Shown: positions 16,945 to 26,441, counted from the stretch's first letter. The stretch is DNA of 64,000 bases from Erythrobacter fulvus (GCF_028595285.1 NZ_JAQQXQ010000006.1:62001-126000); one strand, 5' to 3'. Notes: generated from the letters alone by a model not told the origin. Numbers and translations are program-made.

Positions 16945-17206
16945 TCGCTTTGCACTGGCGATTGCAGGAAGCGTTCTGCTGAGCGGATGCGCCACCTATG
17001 GCAACATGGAAGGAGCCTATGATCCCGCCGGGTTCGGCGAGGCCAACCGGCAATCCTATGCCGCGATGATCGTCAATCCCGAACCGGTTTACACCGAGGA
17101 TATGACCGCCAGCGGCGAAAAAGCCGCCGATGCGGTGGAGCGTTACCGCAAGGACGAGGTCAAGCAGCCTGATCGCCCGTCCACCGGCGACACCCCCGGA
17201 GGCTGA
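16934..17206 (+). CDS. Short CpaD-like pilus lipoprotein
   Basis: 90 residues. A signal peptide ends in the lipobox LLSGC, so the mature protein starts at Cys and is a predicted outer-membrane lipoprotein. The body is polar with no recognised fold: FGEANRQSYAAMIVNPEPVY, then an acidic Pro/Gly tail. It occupies the place between secretin and TadG where CpaD (about 200 aa) normally sits, and is probably a minimal sphingomonad counterpart acting as secretin pilotin. That role is inferred from position and lipidation only. The ATG lies inside the cpaC 3' end. Confidence 0.75.
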   Translation: MNTDRFALAIAGSVLLSGCATYGNMEGAYDPAGFGEANRQSYAAMIVNPEPVYTEDMTASGEKAADAVERYRKDEVKQPDRPSTGDTPGG

Positions 17207-17223
17207 GGCGGAAGGGATGATCC

Positions 17224-18762
17224 ATGGCGGAACCTCGCTTCCTTACTGATTTTGCAAGGGATCGCACGGCTGCGATCGCGCCGCTGTACGCCATGGCTTT
17301 GTTCGGGCTGATCGTGATTGCCGGGGTGGGCTGGGATTACAGCCGTATGGCGACCATGGACAGCGAATTGCAGAACGCTGCCGATCAGGCCGCTCTCGCC
17401 GCAGCCACGCAATTGACCGGAGTGACCGGCGCGCGGGAAAGGGCGCAGGATGCCGCCAACAACTATTTTGCGACCGCAGGCAGCGCCTGGGCCAACGAGA
17501 CCAAGCTTGCCAATGACGGCGACGGGCGCACGGTCGGCGGACTGAACTTCGAATTTTTCCAGAGCTGGAATCATACGACCGACGTGCCCGGACCGGTGGC
17601 CACCACCGATGCCAATGCACGTTATGTTCGGGTGACTGTGGACGGGCGCGAGGCCTTTTATGCTCTCACCGCGATCGGCGGCGTGATCTCCTCGGGCCTT
17701 ATCGGGGCAAGGGCCGTGGCGACGCTCGAAGCGGCAGCCTGCAACGTCCCGCCGCTGATGGTCTGCGCGCCGACGGGCGATCCCGGCTGGCCGCGCGCAA
17801 GCGATATCGGCTCCGCGGTCGACATGCGCGAGGGACCTCAGGACAGCACGTCATTCACGCCCGGCAACTTCGACCTGCTCGACATCGATTATGTTAACGT
17901 CAGCAATAATCAGCAGAATCTCACATTGGGGCTGAATTCTGATCTGCTTGGCTGTACTGCCGCCCAGCTCCAGACCGCACCCGGCCGCCGCACCACCCAG
18001 GACAGGGCAATCAACACCCGGTTCGGAATTTACTCCGGCGGATCGGGCAGACTCAATCCAGAACCCAACGGTGATTTCCGTCCTGCCGAAGTGACACGTA
18101 GCGACTTCATTCGCAGCATCAGCCGCGGCAATCTTGCCAATACTCCGGCTGACATCTGCGATGACAGCACGCTCGGAGCCCTCATTGCTCCGCCCGAAAG
18201 CCCCACGCTGCCGAAACAGGGCTTCCCGCTGGACGACTGCCAGACGTTCGGCCTCCTCGCCTGCGGCAGTTTCGGCGACGGCAACTGGCCGGCCAACACC
18301 TACATGAACAATATCCATGGCACGACGCTGACCGATGATCTCATCGATCAAATCGATACCGACGGGAACGATCGGGTCACCCGGTTCGAAGTATATAATT
18401 GGGAACGCGCGGTTGCGTCGCGTAACGCGCCAAGAGAGTTGGCCCGCGTTCCGAACCAGAACGGCAATGGCGGGACTGTCTACTGTTCTGCGCCTCGTCC
18501 GATCGAGGGCACGCCGGTGGTCCCCACCGCGACCCAGAAGGATCGCCGCATCGTAACCGTCGCCGTGGTGGACTGCGCCGGCAACACCGGCCGCTTTGAC
18601 GTCAACACCTTCAAGTTCGTCGACATGTTTCTCCTGAGCCCCATGGCGACTTCGGGAGGCGTTCGCGAACTCAAGGCCGAGATTATCGGTCCGGCCCGCC
18701 GCGCCGACGGCGGTAGCGGGTTCCAGACCTTCGGCCGCAAGAAGGCGGTGCTGGTCCAATGA
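17224..18762 (+). CDS. tadG: TadG-like pilus assembly protein (TadE/G-like N-terminus)
   Basis: 512 residues. The N-terminal RDRTAAIAPLYAMALFGLIVIAGVGWDYSRM is a cytoplasmic tip followed by a single membrane helix, as in the TadE/TadG-like family. The segment DSELQNAADQAALAAATQL is the amphipathic region typical of TadG. The long remaining part is periplasmic and Cys-containing (AACNVPPLMVC and others), without an evident von Willebrand A MIDAS motif. A DxDGNDRVT stretch resembles a calcium-binding loop (TDGNDRVTRFE). It overlaps tadE by ATGA. Confidence 0.85.
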   Translation: MAEPRFLTDFARDRTAAIAPLYAMALFGLIVIAGVGWDYSRMATMDSELQNAADQAALAAATQLTGVTGARERAQDAANNYFATAGSAWANETKLANDGDGRTVGGLNFEFFQSWNHTTDVPGPVATTDANARYVRVTVDGREAFYALTAIGGVISSGLIGARAVATLEAAACNVPPLMVCAPTGDPGWPRASDIGSAVDMREGPQDSTSFTPGNFDLLDIDYVNVSNNQQNLTLGLNSDLLGCTAAQLQTAPGRRTTQDRAINTRFGIYSGGSGRLNPEPNGDFRPAEVTRSDFIRSISRGNLANTPADICDDSTLGALIAPPESPTLPKQGFPLDDCQTFGLLACGSFGDGNWPANTYMNNIHGTTLTDDLIDQIDTDGNDRVTRFEVYNWERAVASRNAPRELARVPNQNGNGGTVYCSAPRPIEGTPVVPTATQKDRRIVTVAVVDCAGNTGRFDVNTFKFVDMFLLSPMATSGGVRELKAEIIGPARRADGGSGFQTFGRKKAVLVQ

Positions 18763-19241
18763 TCGCGCGCTTCATCAGGAATTCCTTCGGAACGGCCGCC
18801 GCCGAATTCGCGCTGACCCTGCCGATGATGCTGGCATTGCTGTTCGGCGCGATGGAGGCAGGGCACTTTTTCTGGACCCAGCACAAGATCGTCAAATCGG
18901 TGCGCGACGGTGCACGTTTCGCATCGCGGCTCGATGTCACGCGGCTGTGTGCGAACGATGCAGCCCTCCTGACCGAGATCCGCAATGTTACGGCGACCGG
19001 GCAACTCGTTACCGGCGGAACGCCAAAGGTTCCCGGCTGGCAGCCTGCAAACGTGAACGTCGCCGTTTCCTGCGGCAGTTTTGTGGACACGGGGATCTAT
19101 TCCGATCTGGGCGAGCGCGGGCCGCTGGTGACCGTTTCGTCGGGAGCGGTCCGTTACCCTTCGATCCTTGGCGGACTTGGCTACATCGACAGTTCGATCA
19201 ATCTATCGGCCCGCTCCAGTGCCGCGGTGGTGGGCATATGA
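18759..19241 (+). CDS. tadE: TadE-family pseudopilin
   Basis: 160 residues. RNSFGTAAAEFALTLPMML carries the pseudopilin-type processing region with the conserved Glu (AAAEF), followed by a hydrophobic helix LLFGAMEAGHFFW. The periplasmic part contains KSVRDGARFAS, typical of TadE. These minor pseudopilins are processed by CpaA and help pilus assembly. It overlaps its neighbours on both sides by ATGA, so translation is coupled through the tadG-tadE-tadE run. Confidence 0.9.
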   Translation: MIARFIRNSFGTAAAEFALTLPMMLALLFGAMEAGHFFWTQHKIVKSVRDGARFASRLDVTRLCANDAALLTEIRNVTATGQLVTGGTPKVPGWQPANVNVAVSCGSFVDTGIYSDLGERGPLVTVSSGAVRYPSILGGLGYIDSSINLSARSSAAVVGI

Positions 19242-19861
19242 ACCGGCTCCACCAACTCTGGCGCGACAGGCGCGGCGCTTCGGCAGCGGAATTCGCGCTC
19301 GTCCTGCCCGCCGCATTGCTGCTGCTGTTCGGCATCATCGATGTCGGGAATTATGCCTGGACGCTGAACGAATACGAAAAAGCGACGCAGATGGGCGCGC
19401 GCTATGCTGTGGTAACGAATGTGCTATCGCCGGCACTCGAGCAGCAGACCTATGTCGGTCAGACCTGCAACGGCGCGACCCTGCGCGCCGGCGATCGTAT
19501 TTGCCGCGAGGCTCTGGGCACCATCGAATGCAACAGCACCGGCTGCCAGTGCGCTGAGGCGCCGTGTCCGGCAAGCAACCTTTCGCCGGCGAGCAATGCC
19601 GCCTTTCTCGCGCTCGTCAATCGGATGCGGACGTTCCAGCCGGCGATTGCCGCCAGCACCGTGCGGGTAACCTACCGGGGTTCGGGTCTGGGATATGCCG
19701 GCGATCCTAACAAACCCGAGATTGCCCCACTGGTGACCGTAAGGGTCGTGAATGCGACCTACGTCCCGATCACATTGTCGCCACTCGGAATCGGGGTTCC
19801 TCTGCCCGATTTCTCCTACTCCTTAACCCTCGAAGACGGCGAGGGAGCGACTTCGAGCTGA
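19238..19861 (+). CDS. Second TadE-family pseudopilin
   Basis: 207 residues from ATG 19238, which overlaps the stop of the first tadE. WRDRRGASAAEFALVLPAALLLLFG gives the processing site with conserved Glu and a membrane helix, then NEYEKATQMGARYAVV. The periplasmic region has a Cys cluster (CNSTGCQCAEAPCPA), likely disulfide-bonded. The two TadE-like genes probably form a heterodimeric minor pseudopilin pair. Longer in-frame starts upstream would overlap tadE in another frame and lose the pseudopilin leader. Confidence 0.88.
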   Translation: MNRLHQLWRDRRGASAAEFALVLPAALLLLFGIIDVGNYAWTLNEYEKATQMGARYAVVTNVLSPALEQQTYVGQTCNGATLRAGDRICREALGTIECNSTGCQCAEAPCPASNLSPASNAAFLALVNRMRTFQPAIAASTVRVTYRGSGLGYAGDPNKPEIAPLVTVRVVNATYVPITLSPLGIGVPLPDFSYSLTLEDGEGATSS

Positions 19862-19862
19862 A

Positions 19863-21053
19863 ATGGATGATCGCATGAGCATGTCCCAGACCCTCACTCT
19901 GTATCGCCGCGTACCGACGCGAATGTGCGTCTGCGTGGTTGCAAGGCAAAGTGAACTCGATGGCCTGGAAGAGAGGCTGCCTGCGGAATTCCGCGAAATG
20001 GTCACCGGCATTGCCGCCTCCGCCGACGAAGCGCTCCCGGAACTTCCGTCGACGCGGCCCAATGTGCTGGTCATCGAAGTCAATCCGGCGCTGCCCGGCT
20101 CAATGCGGCGGGCCGAGCAGACGCGCGCGCGTTTTCCCGATCTGCCGATGATTGCCGCAGTCGAGAACCTCGATCTCAACAAGGTGCGCACGCTGATGCG
20201 GCTTGGCATCAAGGATGTTGTGGCCTTGCCTTTCAATGTCGATGAATTGCTTCCGGCAGTCATCGATCTCGGCACGGAGCAGGCCGGTACTGACGCCGGG
20301 TTGGCGCCGATGCATGCCGTGATCCACTCGTCCGGCGGAGCGGGGGCCAGCACGGTTGTCTCGCATCTGGCGGCGGCCCTTGTCGATCAGAACGAGGATG
20401 CGCGCTGCTGCATCGTTGATCTTGATTTCCAGTTTGGCGAGATGGCCCTGCTGTTCGGACAGACACCGTCGACGGGCGTGCTCGACTGCCTTGATGCGGG
20501 CGACAGGCTGGATTGGGATATTGTCGCCGGTGCTGTGACCAAGGTGCGCCCCCGGATCGATCTTCTGGCCGCTCCACGCGATATCCCGCCACCCGAAACG
20601 ATCGCAACCGAACAATTGCTGCGACTGCTGACCATGCTGCGCCAGTTTTACGACCATGTGCTGCTCGATTTTCCGGTCGGTTGGTCGGAAGCCGGTCTTT
20701 CGGCTGCGTGTGCGTGCGATCGTCTGCTGCTGGTGGTCGACCAGTCGGTGCGCAGCATCAGCCGGGCAGCCAAGACAATTGCTCTGCTCGACAGTGTGGA
20801 ACTGGAACGCCAGCATGTCGGCCTGATCGTCAATCGAGCCGAAAAGCGATTGTTTCAGGCAATCAGTACGGATGATGTCAGTGCAACGCTCGGTCGCGAG
20901 ATCGTTGCTGCCGTACCGCTCGTCAAATCCGCGCTGCAAGAAGCCCAGGTGCGCGGAGTGCTGCTGAGCGAGGAGGATCCCCGTGGTGCCTTCGCGAAAA
21001 CCTTCGGTCAGCTGGCGCAGAACATCGCGACGGAAACCGGGGAAGCATCATGA
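19863..21053 (+). CDS. cpaE: Pilus localisation ATPase-like protein CpaE/TadZ
   Basis: 396 residues: an atypical receiver-like N-terminal domain (about 20-130, LVIEVNPALPG and DVVALPFNVDELLPAVIDLG) followed by a MinD/ParA-type domain. The P-loop is degenerate (HSSGGAGASTVVSHLAAAL); the deviant-Walker lysine is missing, as is common in CpaE/TadZ. LDFQFGEMALLFG and LLDFPVGWSEAGL are the later ATPase strands. The protein is thought to place the Tad machine at the cell pole. It has ATGA overlap with cpaF. Confidence 0.92.
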   Translation: MDDRMSMSQTLTLYRRVPTRMCVCVVARQSELDGLEERLPAEFREMVTGIAASADEALPELPSTRPNVLVIEVNPALPGSMRRAEQTRARFPDLPMIAAVENLDLNKVRTLMRLGIKDVVALPFNVDELLPAVIDLGTEQAGTDAGLAPMHAVIHSSGGAGASTVVSHLAAALVDQNEDARCCIVDLDFQFGEMALLFGQTPSTGVLDCLDAGDRLDWDIVAGAVTKVRPRIDLLAAPRDIPPPETIATEQLLRLLTMLRQFYDHVLLDFPVGWSEAGLSAACACDRLLLVVDQSVRSISRAAKTIALLDSVELERQHVGLIVNRAEKRLFQAISTDDVSATLGREIVAAVPLVKSALQEAQVRGVLLSEEDPRGAFAKTFGQLAQNIATETGEAS

Positions 21054-22438
21054 AATGGTCGGTGAAAAAGGACAGCGTGCAGGCGGAGCAACCGGTCGAA
21101 GAGGAAGCATCCGCGATTGCGTCGGTACCGGAGATCGCCTCGCCTCAAGACGAAAAGCAGGCGCAATTCCTCGAACTCAAAATCTCGATCCACCGCCTGT
21201 TGCTTGACAAGATCAACCTGTCCGCGCTCGACAAGCTTCCGCGCGCGACCATTCGCGCAGAGGTCGCCGAGATCATCGGGGAGATGCTGGCGGAGCGGAA
21301 GGAAAACCTGAACCGCGCCGAACGCGAAGCTCTTGTCGACAATGTGCTCGATGAATTGCTCGGTCTCGGGCCGCTCGAACCCTTGCTGCAGGACGAGACG
21401 ATCACCGACATTCTCGTCAATGGCCCGAAAACCGTGTTCGTCGAACGTTTCGGCAAGCTCCAGCGGGCGGCAACGACGTTTCAGGATGAACGCCATCTGA
21501 CGCGGATCATCCAGAAGATCGTCAGTGCCGTGGGTCGCCGGATCGACGAATCCTCGCCCTTTGTCGATGCCCGTCTGGCCGATGGCTCGCGCGTCAATGC
21601 GATCGTCGCGCCGCTCGCGGTGGACGGATCGCTGCTTTCGATCCGTAAATTCGCGAAGAAGCGGATCGGGATGGACCGGCTTGAGGAACTTGGCAGCCTT
21701 ACCCCGGCCATGGCCGAGATCCTGCGCACCATTGTGATGCTGCGGCGGAATGTATTGATCAGCGGGGGTACCGGTTCGGGCAAGACCACCCTTCTCAACG
21801 CCCTTTCGTCATTTATCGACGGCAGCGAGCGCATTGTGACGATCGAGGATAGCGCCGAACTGCAACTGCAACAGGAGCATGTTGCACGGCTTGAAACCCG
21901 CCCCGCCAATATCGAAGGCAAGGGCGAAATTACCCAACGCGATCTGGTCAAGAACGCCCTGCGCATGCGCCCCGACCGCATCATCGTGGGCGAAGTGCGT
22001 GCAGGCGAAGCGTTCGACATGCTGCAGGCGATGAACACCGGCCACGACGGGTCGATGACCACCGTCCACGCCAATACGCCGCGCGATGCGCTGTCGCGCG
22101 TCGAACAGATGATCGGCATGAGCGGCATCGATATGCCGATCCGGTCGGCACGGGCGCAGATCGCCTCGGCAGTCAACGTGGTGATCCAGGTCGGCCGGCT
22201 TTCGGACGGTCGCCGCAAGATCCTGAGCATTTCCGAAATTACCGGCATGGAAAGCGACACCATCACCATGCAGGAAATCTATCGTTTCAAGATGACCGGC
22301 CGGACTGAAAACGGCGATGTGCTGGGCCGTTTCGAGGCGACCGGCATCCGGCCGAAATTCGCTGCCGACGCCGCGACCGCCGGCATCAACCTCGGTGCCG
22401 ATCTTTTCCGCCCTGAATACGGATCGGAAATGGCATGA
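21050..22438 (+). CDS. cpaF: Tad pilus secretion ATPase CpaF/TadA
   Basis: The motor ATPase that powers pilus extension and retraction. 462 residues. An N-terminal linker precedes LGLGPLEPLLQDETITDILVNGP (all-alpha N domain). Walker A is GGTGSGKTT with Lys245, the Asp box is VTIEDSAELQL, the Walker B region is MRPDRIIVGEVRAGEAFDML, and the His box is GHDGSMTTVHAN. All catalytic motifs are intact. It overlaps cpaE and tadB by ATGA. Confidence 0.97.
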   Translation: MKWSVKKDSVQAEQPVEEEASAIASVPEIASPQDEKQAQFLELKISIHRLLLDKINLSALDKLPRATIRAEVAEIIGEMLAERKENLNRAEREALVDNVLDELLGLGPLEPLLQDETITDILVNGPKTVFVERFGKLQRAATTFQDERHLTRIIQKIVSAVGRRIDESSPFVDARLADGSRVNAIVAPLAVDGSLLSIRKFAKKRIGMDRLEELGSLTPAMAEILRTIVMLRRNVLISGGTGSGKTTLLNALSSFIDGSERIVTIEDSAELQLQQEHVARLETRPANIEGKGEITQRDLVKNALRMRPDRIIVGEVRAGEAFDMLQAMNTGHDGSMTTVHANTPRDALSRVEQMIGMSGIDMPIRSARAQIASAVNVVIQVGRLSDGRRKILSISEITGMESDTITMQEIYRFKMTGRTENGDVLGRFEATGIRPKFAADAATAGINLGADLFRPEYGSEMA

Positions 22439-23436
22439 CCGACGCAATCATTAAGATCGGCATCCTGCTGGCGCTGTTTGCCGCGACGTTCATCATCGTC
22501 CAGGCCATGCTCAATGTGGCCTGGGCACGACGCTCGCGGCTTAATACGATCAACCAGCGTCTCCGCATGATCAGCGAGGGGCGCACCCGCGAAGAAGTCG
22601 TGTCGGTGCTTCGCAAGAATAGCGGGACCGATTTTTCCGCTTTCCCGCAGCCGATCGCCGGGTGGCTGACGGCACTGGAGCGTGCGCTGCGATCTGCCGG
22701 AATCCAGTTCCAGACCAGCCAGGTCATATTCGGCATGGCCGTCGCCTTCGGGCTGCTCGTGGCCGTGATCGGCGTCGCTGCATCCATGAGCGGGTTCGCG
22801 ATGACGCAGGGCACCGTGCTGCTGATACTTACTCTGGCTTTCTGTGTTGCGGTTCTGCTTCCGATTCTGGTGATCAGTGCATCCGGCCAGCGGCGACGCA
22901 AACGGATGGAAGAACAGTTTCCGGTCAGTCTGGATGTCTTCATTCGCGCCTTGCGCGCAGGCCATCCGGTGGCATCGGCGATCGATCTTCTGACCAAGGA
23001 AATGCCCGATCCGATCGGCAGTGAATATGGTCTGGTCGCCGACGAAGTCGCCTACGGGGCCGAACTTTCGGATTCTCTTGCGGCCATGGCCGAACGCTGG
23101 GATCTCGAGGACATCCGGATGTTCGTGGTTTCGCTTTCGGTCCAGAACGAGACCGGCGGGAACCTCGCCGAGATATTGGAAAATCTGGCCAATGTCGTGC
23201 GCGCGCGGGCCAGCCTGTTTCTCAAGGTGCGGGCGCTGAGTTCGGAAGGACGAATGACCGGCTGGATCCTGAGTATCCTTCCGGTCGCGGCATTCGTGGC
23301 CTTGTTCGCGATCAATCCCGAATTCTATCTCGATGTCGCTGGCGACCCGATATTCATTCTCGTGTTTGTCTTGCTGATGGTGATGTACACCATCGGCTTC
23401 GTCACGATCCGTCTGATGATCAACATCAAGGTGTGA
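22435..23436 (+). CDS. tadB: Tad inner-membrane platform protein TadB
   Basis: 333 residues of the GspF/T2SSF family. An N-terminal helix, a cytoplasmic loop and a pair of helices precede the conserved platform domain: RMEEQFPVSLDVFIRALRAG, then FVVSLSVQNETGGNLAEILE, then two more helices at the C-terminus. It forms the inner-membrane base with TadC, driven by CpaF. It starts at an ATGA overlap with cpaF and ends in a GTGA overlap with tadC. Confidence 0.94.
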   Translation: MTDAIIKIGILLALFAATFIIVQAMLNVAWARRSRLNTINQRLRMISEGRTREEVVSVLRKNSGTDFSAFPQPIAGWLTALERALRSAGIQFQTSQVIFGMAVAFGLLVAVIGVAASMSGFAMTQGTVLLILTLAFCVAVLLPILVISASGQRRRKRMEEQFPVSLDVFIRALRAGHPVASAIDLLTKEMPDPIGSEYGLVADEVAYGAELSDSLAAMAERWDLEDIRMFVVSLSVQNETGGNLAEILENLANVVRARASLFLKVRALSSEGRMTGWILSILPVAAFVALFAINPEFYLDVAGDPIFILVFVLLMVMYTIGFVTIRLMINIKV

Positions 23437-24416
23437 TGGCGATGATCGATCTGATAGCCAGCAGTCTCGTGATCAAAAGCGCCGTTTTGTTCGGCGTCTT
23501 TGCCGTCATTGCGCTCGTTTCCTTCGTCGGTCTCAATCTTGCAGTTCGCCGCCGCGAGAACCGGCAGGCTCTCGAACGGCTGGTGGTCGGAAGTGTTGAC
23601 CAGGGCCAGACTGCCAGCCTTCGCAACCTCGGCAACGAGAACACCTGGGCGCGGATGGCCGAACGGATCGAAAAGGCGGGGCTCAGTCTTGCTGACTCGA
23701 AGGATGAACGGCTCTCGGCAAGGCTCAGGGAGGCGGGATTCACCAGTCCCTCGGCTCCCCGGATCTTTACTCTTATCCGGTTGATACTTGTGTTTGCGCT
23801 TCCGGCCATGGCCCTTGCGGCCATCTATCTTGCCGGGAAACGTCCGGAAGTCCTGACGATCTATATCGTCGGCTCGTTGTTCGGGCTGTTAGGGCTATTC
23901 TTGCCCAACCTCGTCGTCAGCGCGCGGGCCGACCGGCGGAAACAGGCGATCGTCAACGGTTTTCCGGACTGTCTGGATCTCATGCTTGTCTGCATCGAGG
24001 CCGGCCTGGGTATCGAGGCGGCGATGGACCGGGTGGGCCGGGAAACGGTCGGTGCCCATCCCAGAGTTGCCGAGCTGCTTTCGGCGACATGTCTCCAGTT
24101 GCGGGCGGGTGCATCGCGCGAAGAAGCTTTCCGGTCCTTGGCCGAAAGCGCGGGCGTCGATGAAATCCGGTCCTTTGCGACACTGCTGGTCCAGTCGGAC
24201 AAGCTGGGTACCAGTATCGGCAACACGCTTCGCGTCTATGCCGAGGAAATGCGCGAAAAGCGCAGAATGCGTGCCGAAGAAAAGGCGCATCGCCTGCCGG
24301 TACTGATCTCGATCCCGCTGGTGGTGTTCATGCTGCCCGTGATGATCGGCGTGCTGATGTTGCCGGCCGGGGTTCGTATTTTGCGCGAAGTTGCTCCAAT
24401 GCTGATGGGAGGCTGA
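23433..24416 (+). CDS. tadC: Tad inner-membrane platform protein TadC
   Basis: 327 residues of the same GspF fold as TadB. The signature CLDLMLVCIEAGLGIEAAMDRV and the later FATLLVQSDKLGTSIGNTLRVYAEEMREKR are typical. Membrane helices lie at about 10-30, 100-150 and the C-terminus. The GTG at 23433 overlaps the tadB stop; an ATG at 23436 is an equally good start and changes only one residue. tadD follows after 2 bases. Confidence 0.94.
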   Translation: MMAMIDLIASSLVIKSAVLFGVFAVIALVSFVGLNLAVRRRENRQALERLVVGSVDQGQTASLRNLGNENTWARMAERIEKAGLSLADSKDERLSARLREAGFTSPSAPRIFTLIRLILVFALPAMALAAIYLAGKRPEVLTIYIVGSLFGLLGLFLPNLVVSARADRRKQAIVNGFPDCLDLMLVCIEAGLGIEAAMDRVGRETVGAHPRVAELLSATCLQLRAGASREEAFRSLAESAGVDEIRSFATLLVQSDKLGTSIGNTLRVYAEEMREKRRMRAEEKAHRLPVLISIPLVVFMLPVMIGVLMLPAGVRILREVAPMLMGG

Positions 24417-24418
24417 CT

Positions 24419-25171
24419 ATGAAAAGCAGGATTCTGGCGGGCGTGATGCTGGCCCTTGTGAGCGGGGGCTGTTCCTCGCTCGATTTCGGTCCGAAGCCCA
24501 GAATGGCGCAGAACGTCCAGCTCGACCGGTATTTCGTCTCGCGCCTTGCGGCCGGTCGCCAATACCTCAACCAAGGCCAGGTCACCAAGGCGATCGAAGC
24601 CTTCAGGCAGGCCTCCTACAATGAAGCGACCGCACCGGAAGCCCTGAACGGGATGGGCGTAGCTTACTCCATGCTTGGCCGCGACGATGTTGCCCGAGAT
24701 CTTTTTGTCAGGGCAATCGACCGTAACCCCGCCGACGAGCGGTTTTGGCGAAATCTGGCCCGGGCCGATGAAAAGATCATGATGGCGGCAAAGCGTCAGC
24801 CTGCCCCGGCAGATGTCGTCCCGGAAACCATTGCGGCACCGGCCGAGCCGCAACTCGCGGCAATGGACACACCATTGCAGCCCGCAGTTGCGAAGCCCGT
24901 TAAGGCGCGGACGCTGAAAAAGGCGAAAGTGACAGAGGTTTTCATTTCGACGAAGGACAGTGATCAGGTCGCTGCGGCAGGCGTTCCCGCAACCGGTAAT
25001 GTCGTCGTCGTCGGCAAAAGGGCGGCTCCTCTCCGCGTGGCGAGCCGTTCGTCATCGCCGCAATACCCGATCAGGATCCGGCTGAAGTCTTCGGATAAAG
25101 CCGGGAAGTCATCGGCTTTCCAGCGCGATGGCCAGAATTATCCCATCCGCATCTCTCTGACCAAGCAGTGA
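24419..25171 (+). CDS. tadD: TPR lipoprotein TadD
   Basis: 250 residues. The signal peptide ends in the lipobox VSGGC, so the mature N-terminus is a lipidated Cys, probably in the outer membrane. Two TPR-like units follow (AAGRQYLNQGQVTKAIEAFRQA and LNGMGVAYSMLGRDDVARDLF). The C-terminal half is Ala/Pro/Lys-rich and ends with YPIRIRL and YPIRISL, a short internal duplication. TadD is a pilotin-like assembly factor for the secretin. Position and architecture fit; the C-terminal tail is not conserved in families I know. Confidence 0.88.
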   Translation: MKSRILAGVMLALVSGGCSSLDFGPKPRMAQNVQLDRYFVSRLAAGRQYLNQGQVTKAIEAFRQASYNEATAPEALNGMGVAYSMLGRDDVARDLFVRAIDRNPADERFWRNLARADEKIMMAAKRQPAPADVVPETIAAPAEPQLAAMDTPLQPAVAKPVKARTLKKAKVTEVFISTKDSDQVAAAGVPATGNVVVVGKRAAPLRVASRSSSPQYPIRIRLKSSDKAGKSSAFQRDGQNYPIRISLTKQ

Positions 25172-25185
25172 GCCGGATAGAATAG

Positions 25186-25641
25186 GTGGAAGGTTTCGGC
25201 GCCACTATTCCGTTCGCGCTCATGGCCTGTCTGGCTGGTGTCGGCGCGTGGACGGACATTACAAGGCGGCAGCTTTCGAACTGGCTGAGCCTTGCCACTC
25301 TTGTGGCAGGCCTTGCGGTCACCGCCGCGCTCGGTACGCCCGAAGTGTTCCTTAGTCATGTCGGCCACTTCGCGGTGGCTCTCGGGATCGGGCTGGCGCT
25401 GTTTGCCGCCGGGGTCTGGGGCGGCGGCGACGGCAAGTTCTATGCCGCGGTCGCTTCGTGGTTTCCCATCGGCGCCTTTTTCAATCTCGTCGTCGCCATC
25501 TCGATGGTGGGATTGGCTATGCTGATCGTGATGACGGTGAAGTCGCGGGGAAAGCTGTTCAGAAAGGATGCCGTCGGCGTTCCCTACGGCGTTGCGATCG
25601 GCTTGGGGGCGCTGCTGGTTCTGGGGCAGGGGCTTTGGTAG
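25186..25641 (+). CDS. cpaA: Prepilin peptidase CpaA/TadV
   Basis: Cleaves Flp and the TadE-type pseudopilins. 151 residues from a GTG start, with about five membrane helices. It is the short A24 aspartic protease form. The two catalytic aspartates are Asp24 in WTDITRRQLSNWL and Asp82 in GGGDGKF, both intact. In Caulobacter cpaA follows pilA near the start of the locus; here it is at the end. Its stop codon overlaps the in-frame TTG start of the following peptidase gene. Confidence 0.92.
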   Translation: MEGFGATIPFALMACLAGVGAWTDITRRQLSNWLSLATLVAGLAVTAALGTPEVFLSHVGHFAVALGIGLALFAAGVWGGGDGKFYAAVASWFPIGAFFNLVVAISMVGLAMLIVMTVKSRGKLFRKDAVGVPYGVAIGLGALLVLGQGLW

Positions 25642-26363
25642 GCGCCGCGCCTCGCGCGGTTGGCCGGCTGGCTGTCGCATGCGCTGTATTCGCGCTGGTG
25701 GCCCATGGCGCAGTTGCCGCATCGGATGATGCTGCCGCTGACGATGCCGGCCTCGCGCCTGCCGTGGCCGAGGAGTCCGAAGGCACATCTCCGCCCTATC
25801 AGCCCGTTACCATCGCCAGACCCGTCGGCCGTGTGCGACTGGCCGAGGTCGGGGACGAACTAGGGGTCCGTCGTTTTGAAGCGCGAAGCGCCGGGTCGGC
25901 TGGCACGACGATTTTCTTTTCCGAACGGCCCTTGCGCAAGCGCGCAGGATTTTCCGGCGTGGCGAGCATCCCCTCTGGCATGCCTCTCACGCGTACGCGC
26001 CTGACGAGCCAGTTCGGATACCGGGTCCATCCGCTTTCGGGACGATACCAGTCGCATGCGGGCATCGATCTTGCTGCGCCGATGGGCAGTCCGGTGACCG
26101 CGACTGGCGACGGCCAGGTAAACGCGGCCGGATGGATGGGGGGATACGGTCTCGCAGTCCGGATCGATCATGGTGGCGAGGTCGAGACACGTTATGCGCA
26201 CCTTTCCGCACTGGCGGTCGTCGCCGGGCAGGCCGTGAAACGCGGGCAGGTGCTCGGTTATGTCGGATCTACCGGCCGATCGACCGGCCCGCATCTTCAT
26301 TACGAAGTCAGGGTATCGAATGTCGCGATCGATCCTTTGGACCATGTGAAGCCGGGTTCGTGA
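25635..26363 (+). CDS. M23 family metallopeptidase (LytM-like)
   Basis: A secreted murein endopeptidase-like protein of about 242 residues. A TTG at 25635 overlaps the cpaA stop and gives a clean signal peptide (AVACAVFALVAHGAVAAS); no ATG gives one. The catalytic domain has the zinc motif HAGIDLAAPMGSPV (HxxxD) and GPHLHYEVR (HxH), with FGYRVHPLSGRYQSH in front. All metal ligands are present, so it may be active. Coupling to the prepilin peptidase suggests it opens peptidoglycan for pilus passage. That role is an inference from gene order. Confidence 0.85.
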   Translation: MVGAAPRAVGRLAVACAVFALVAHGAVAASDDAAADDAGLAPAVAEESEGTSPPYQPVTIARPVGRVRLAEVGDELGVRRFEARSAGSAGTTIFFSERPLRKRAGFSGVASIPSGMPLTRTRLTSQFGYRVHPLSGRYQSHAGIDLAAPMGSPVTATGDGQVNAAGWMGGYGLAVRIDHGGEVETRYAHLSALAVVAGQAVKRGQVLGYVGSTGRSTGPHLHYEVRVSNVAIDPLDHVKPGS

Positions 26364-26441
26364 GGCGTATTGTTGCCACCAACTTCGTCGTGACCGGCGG
26401 TCACGGTCGCAGGTAAGGCGTCAGGCCGGTTCGACGGCCTA

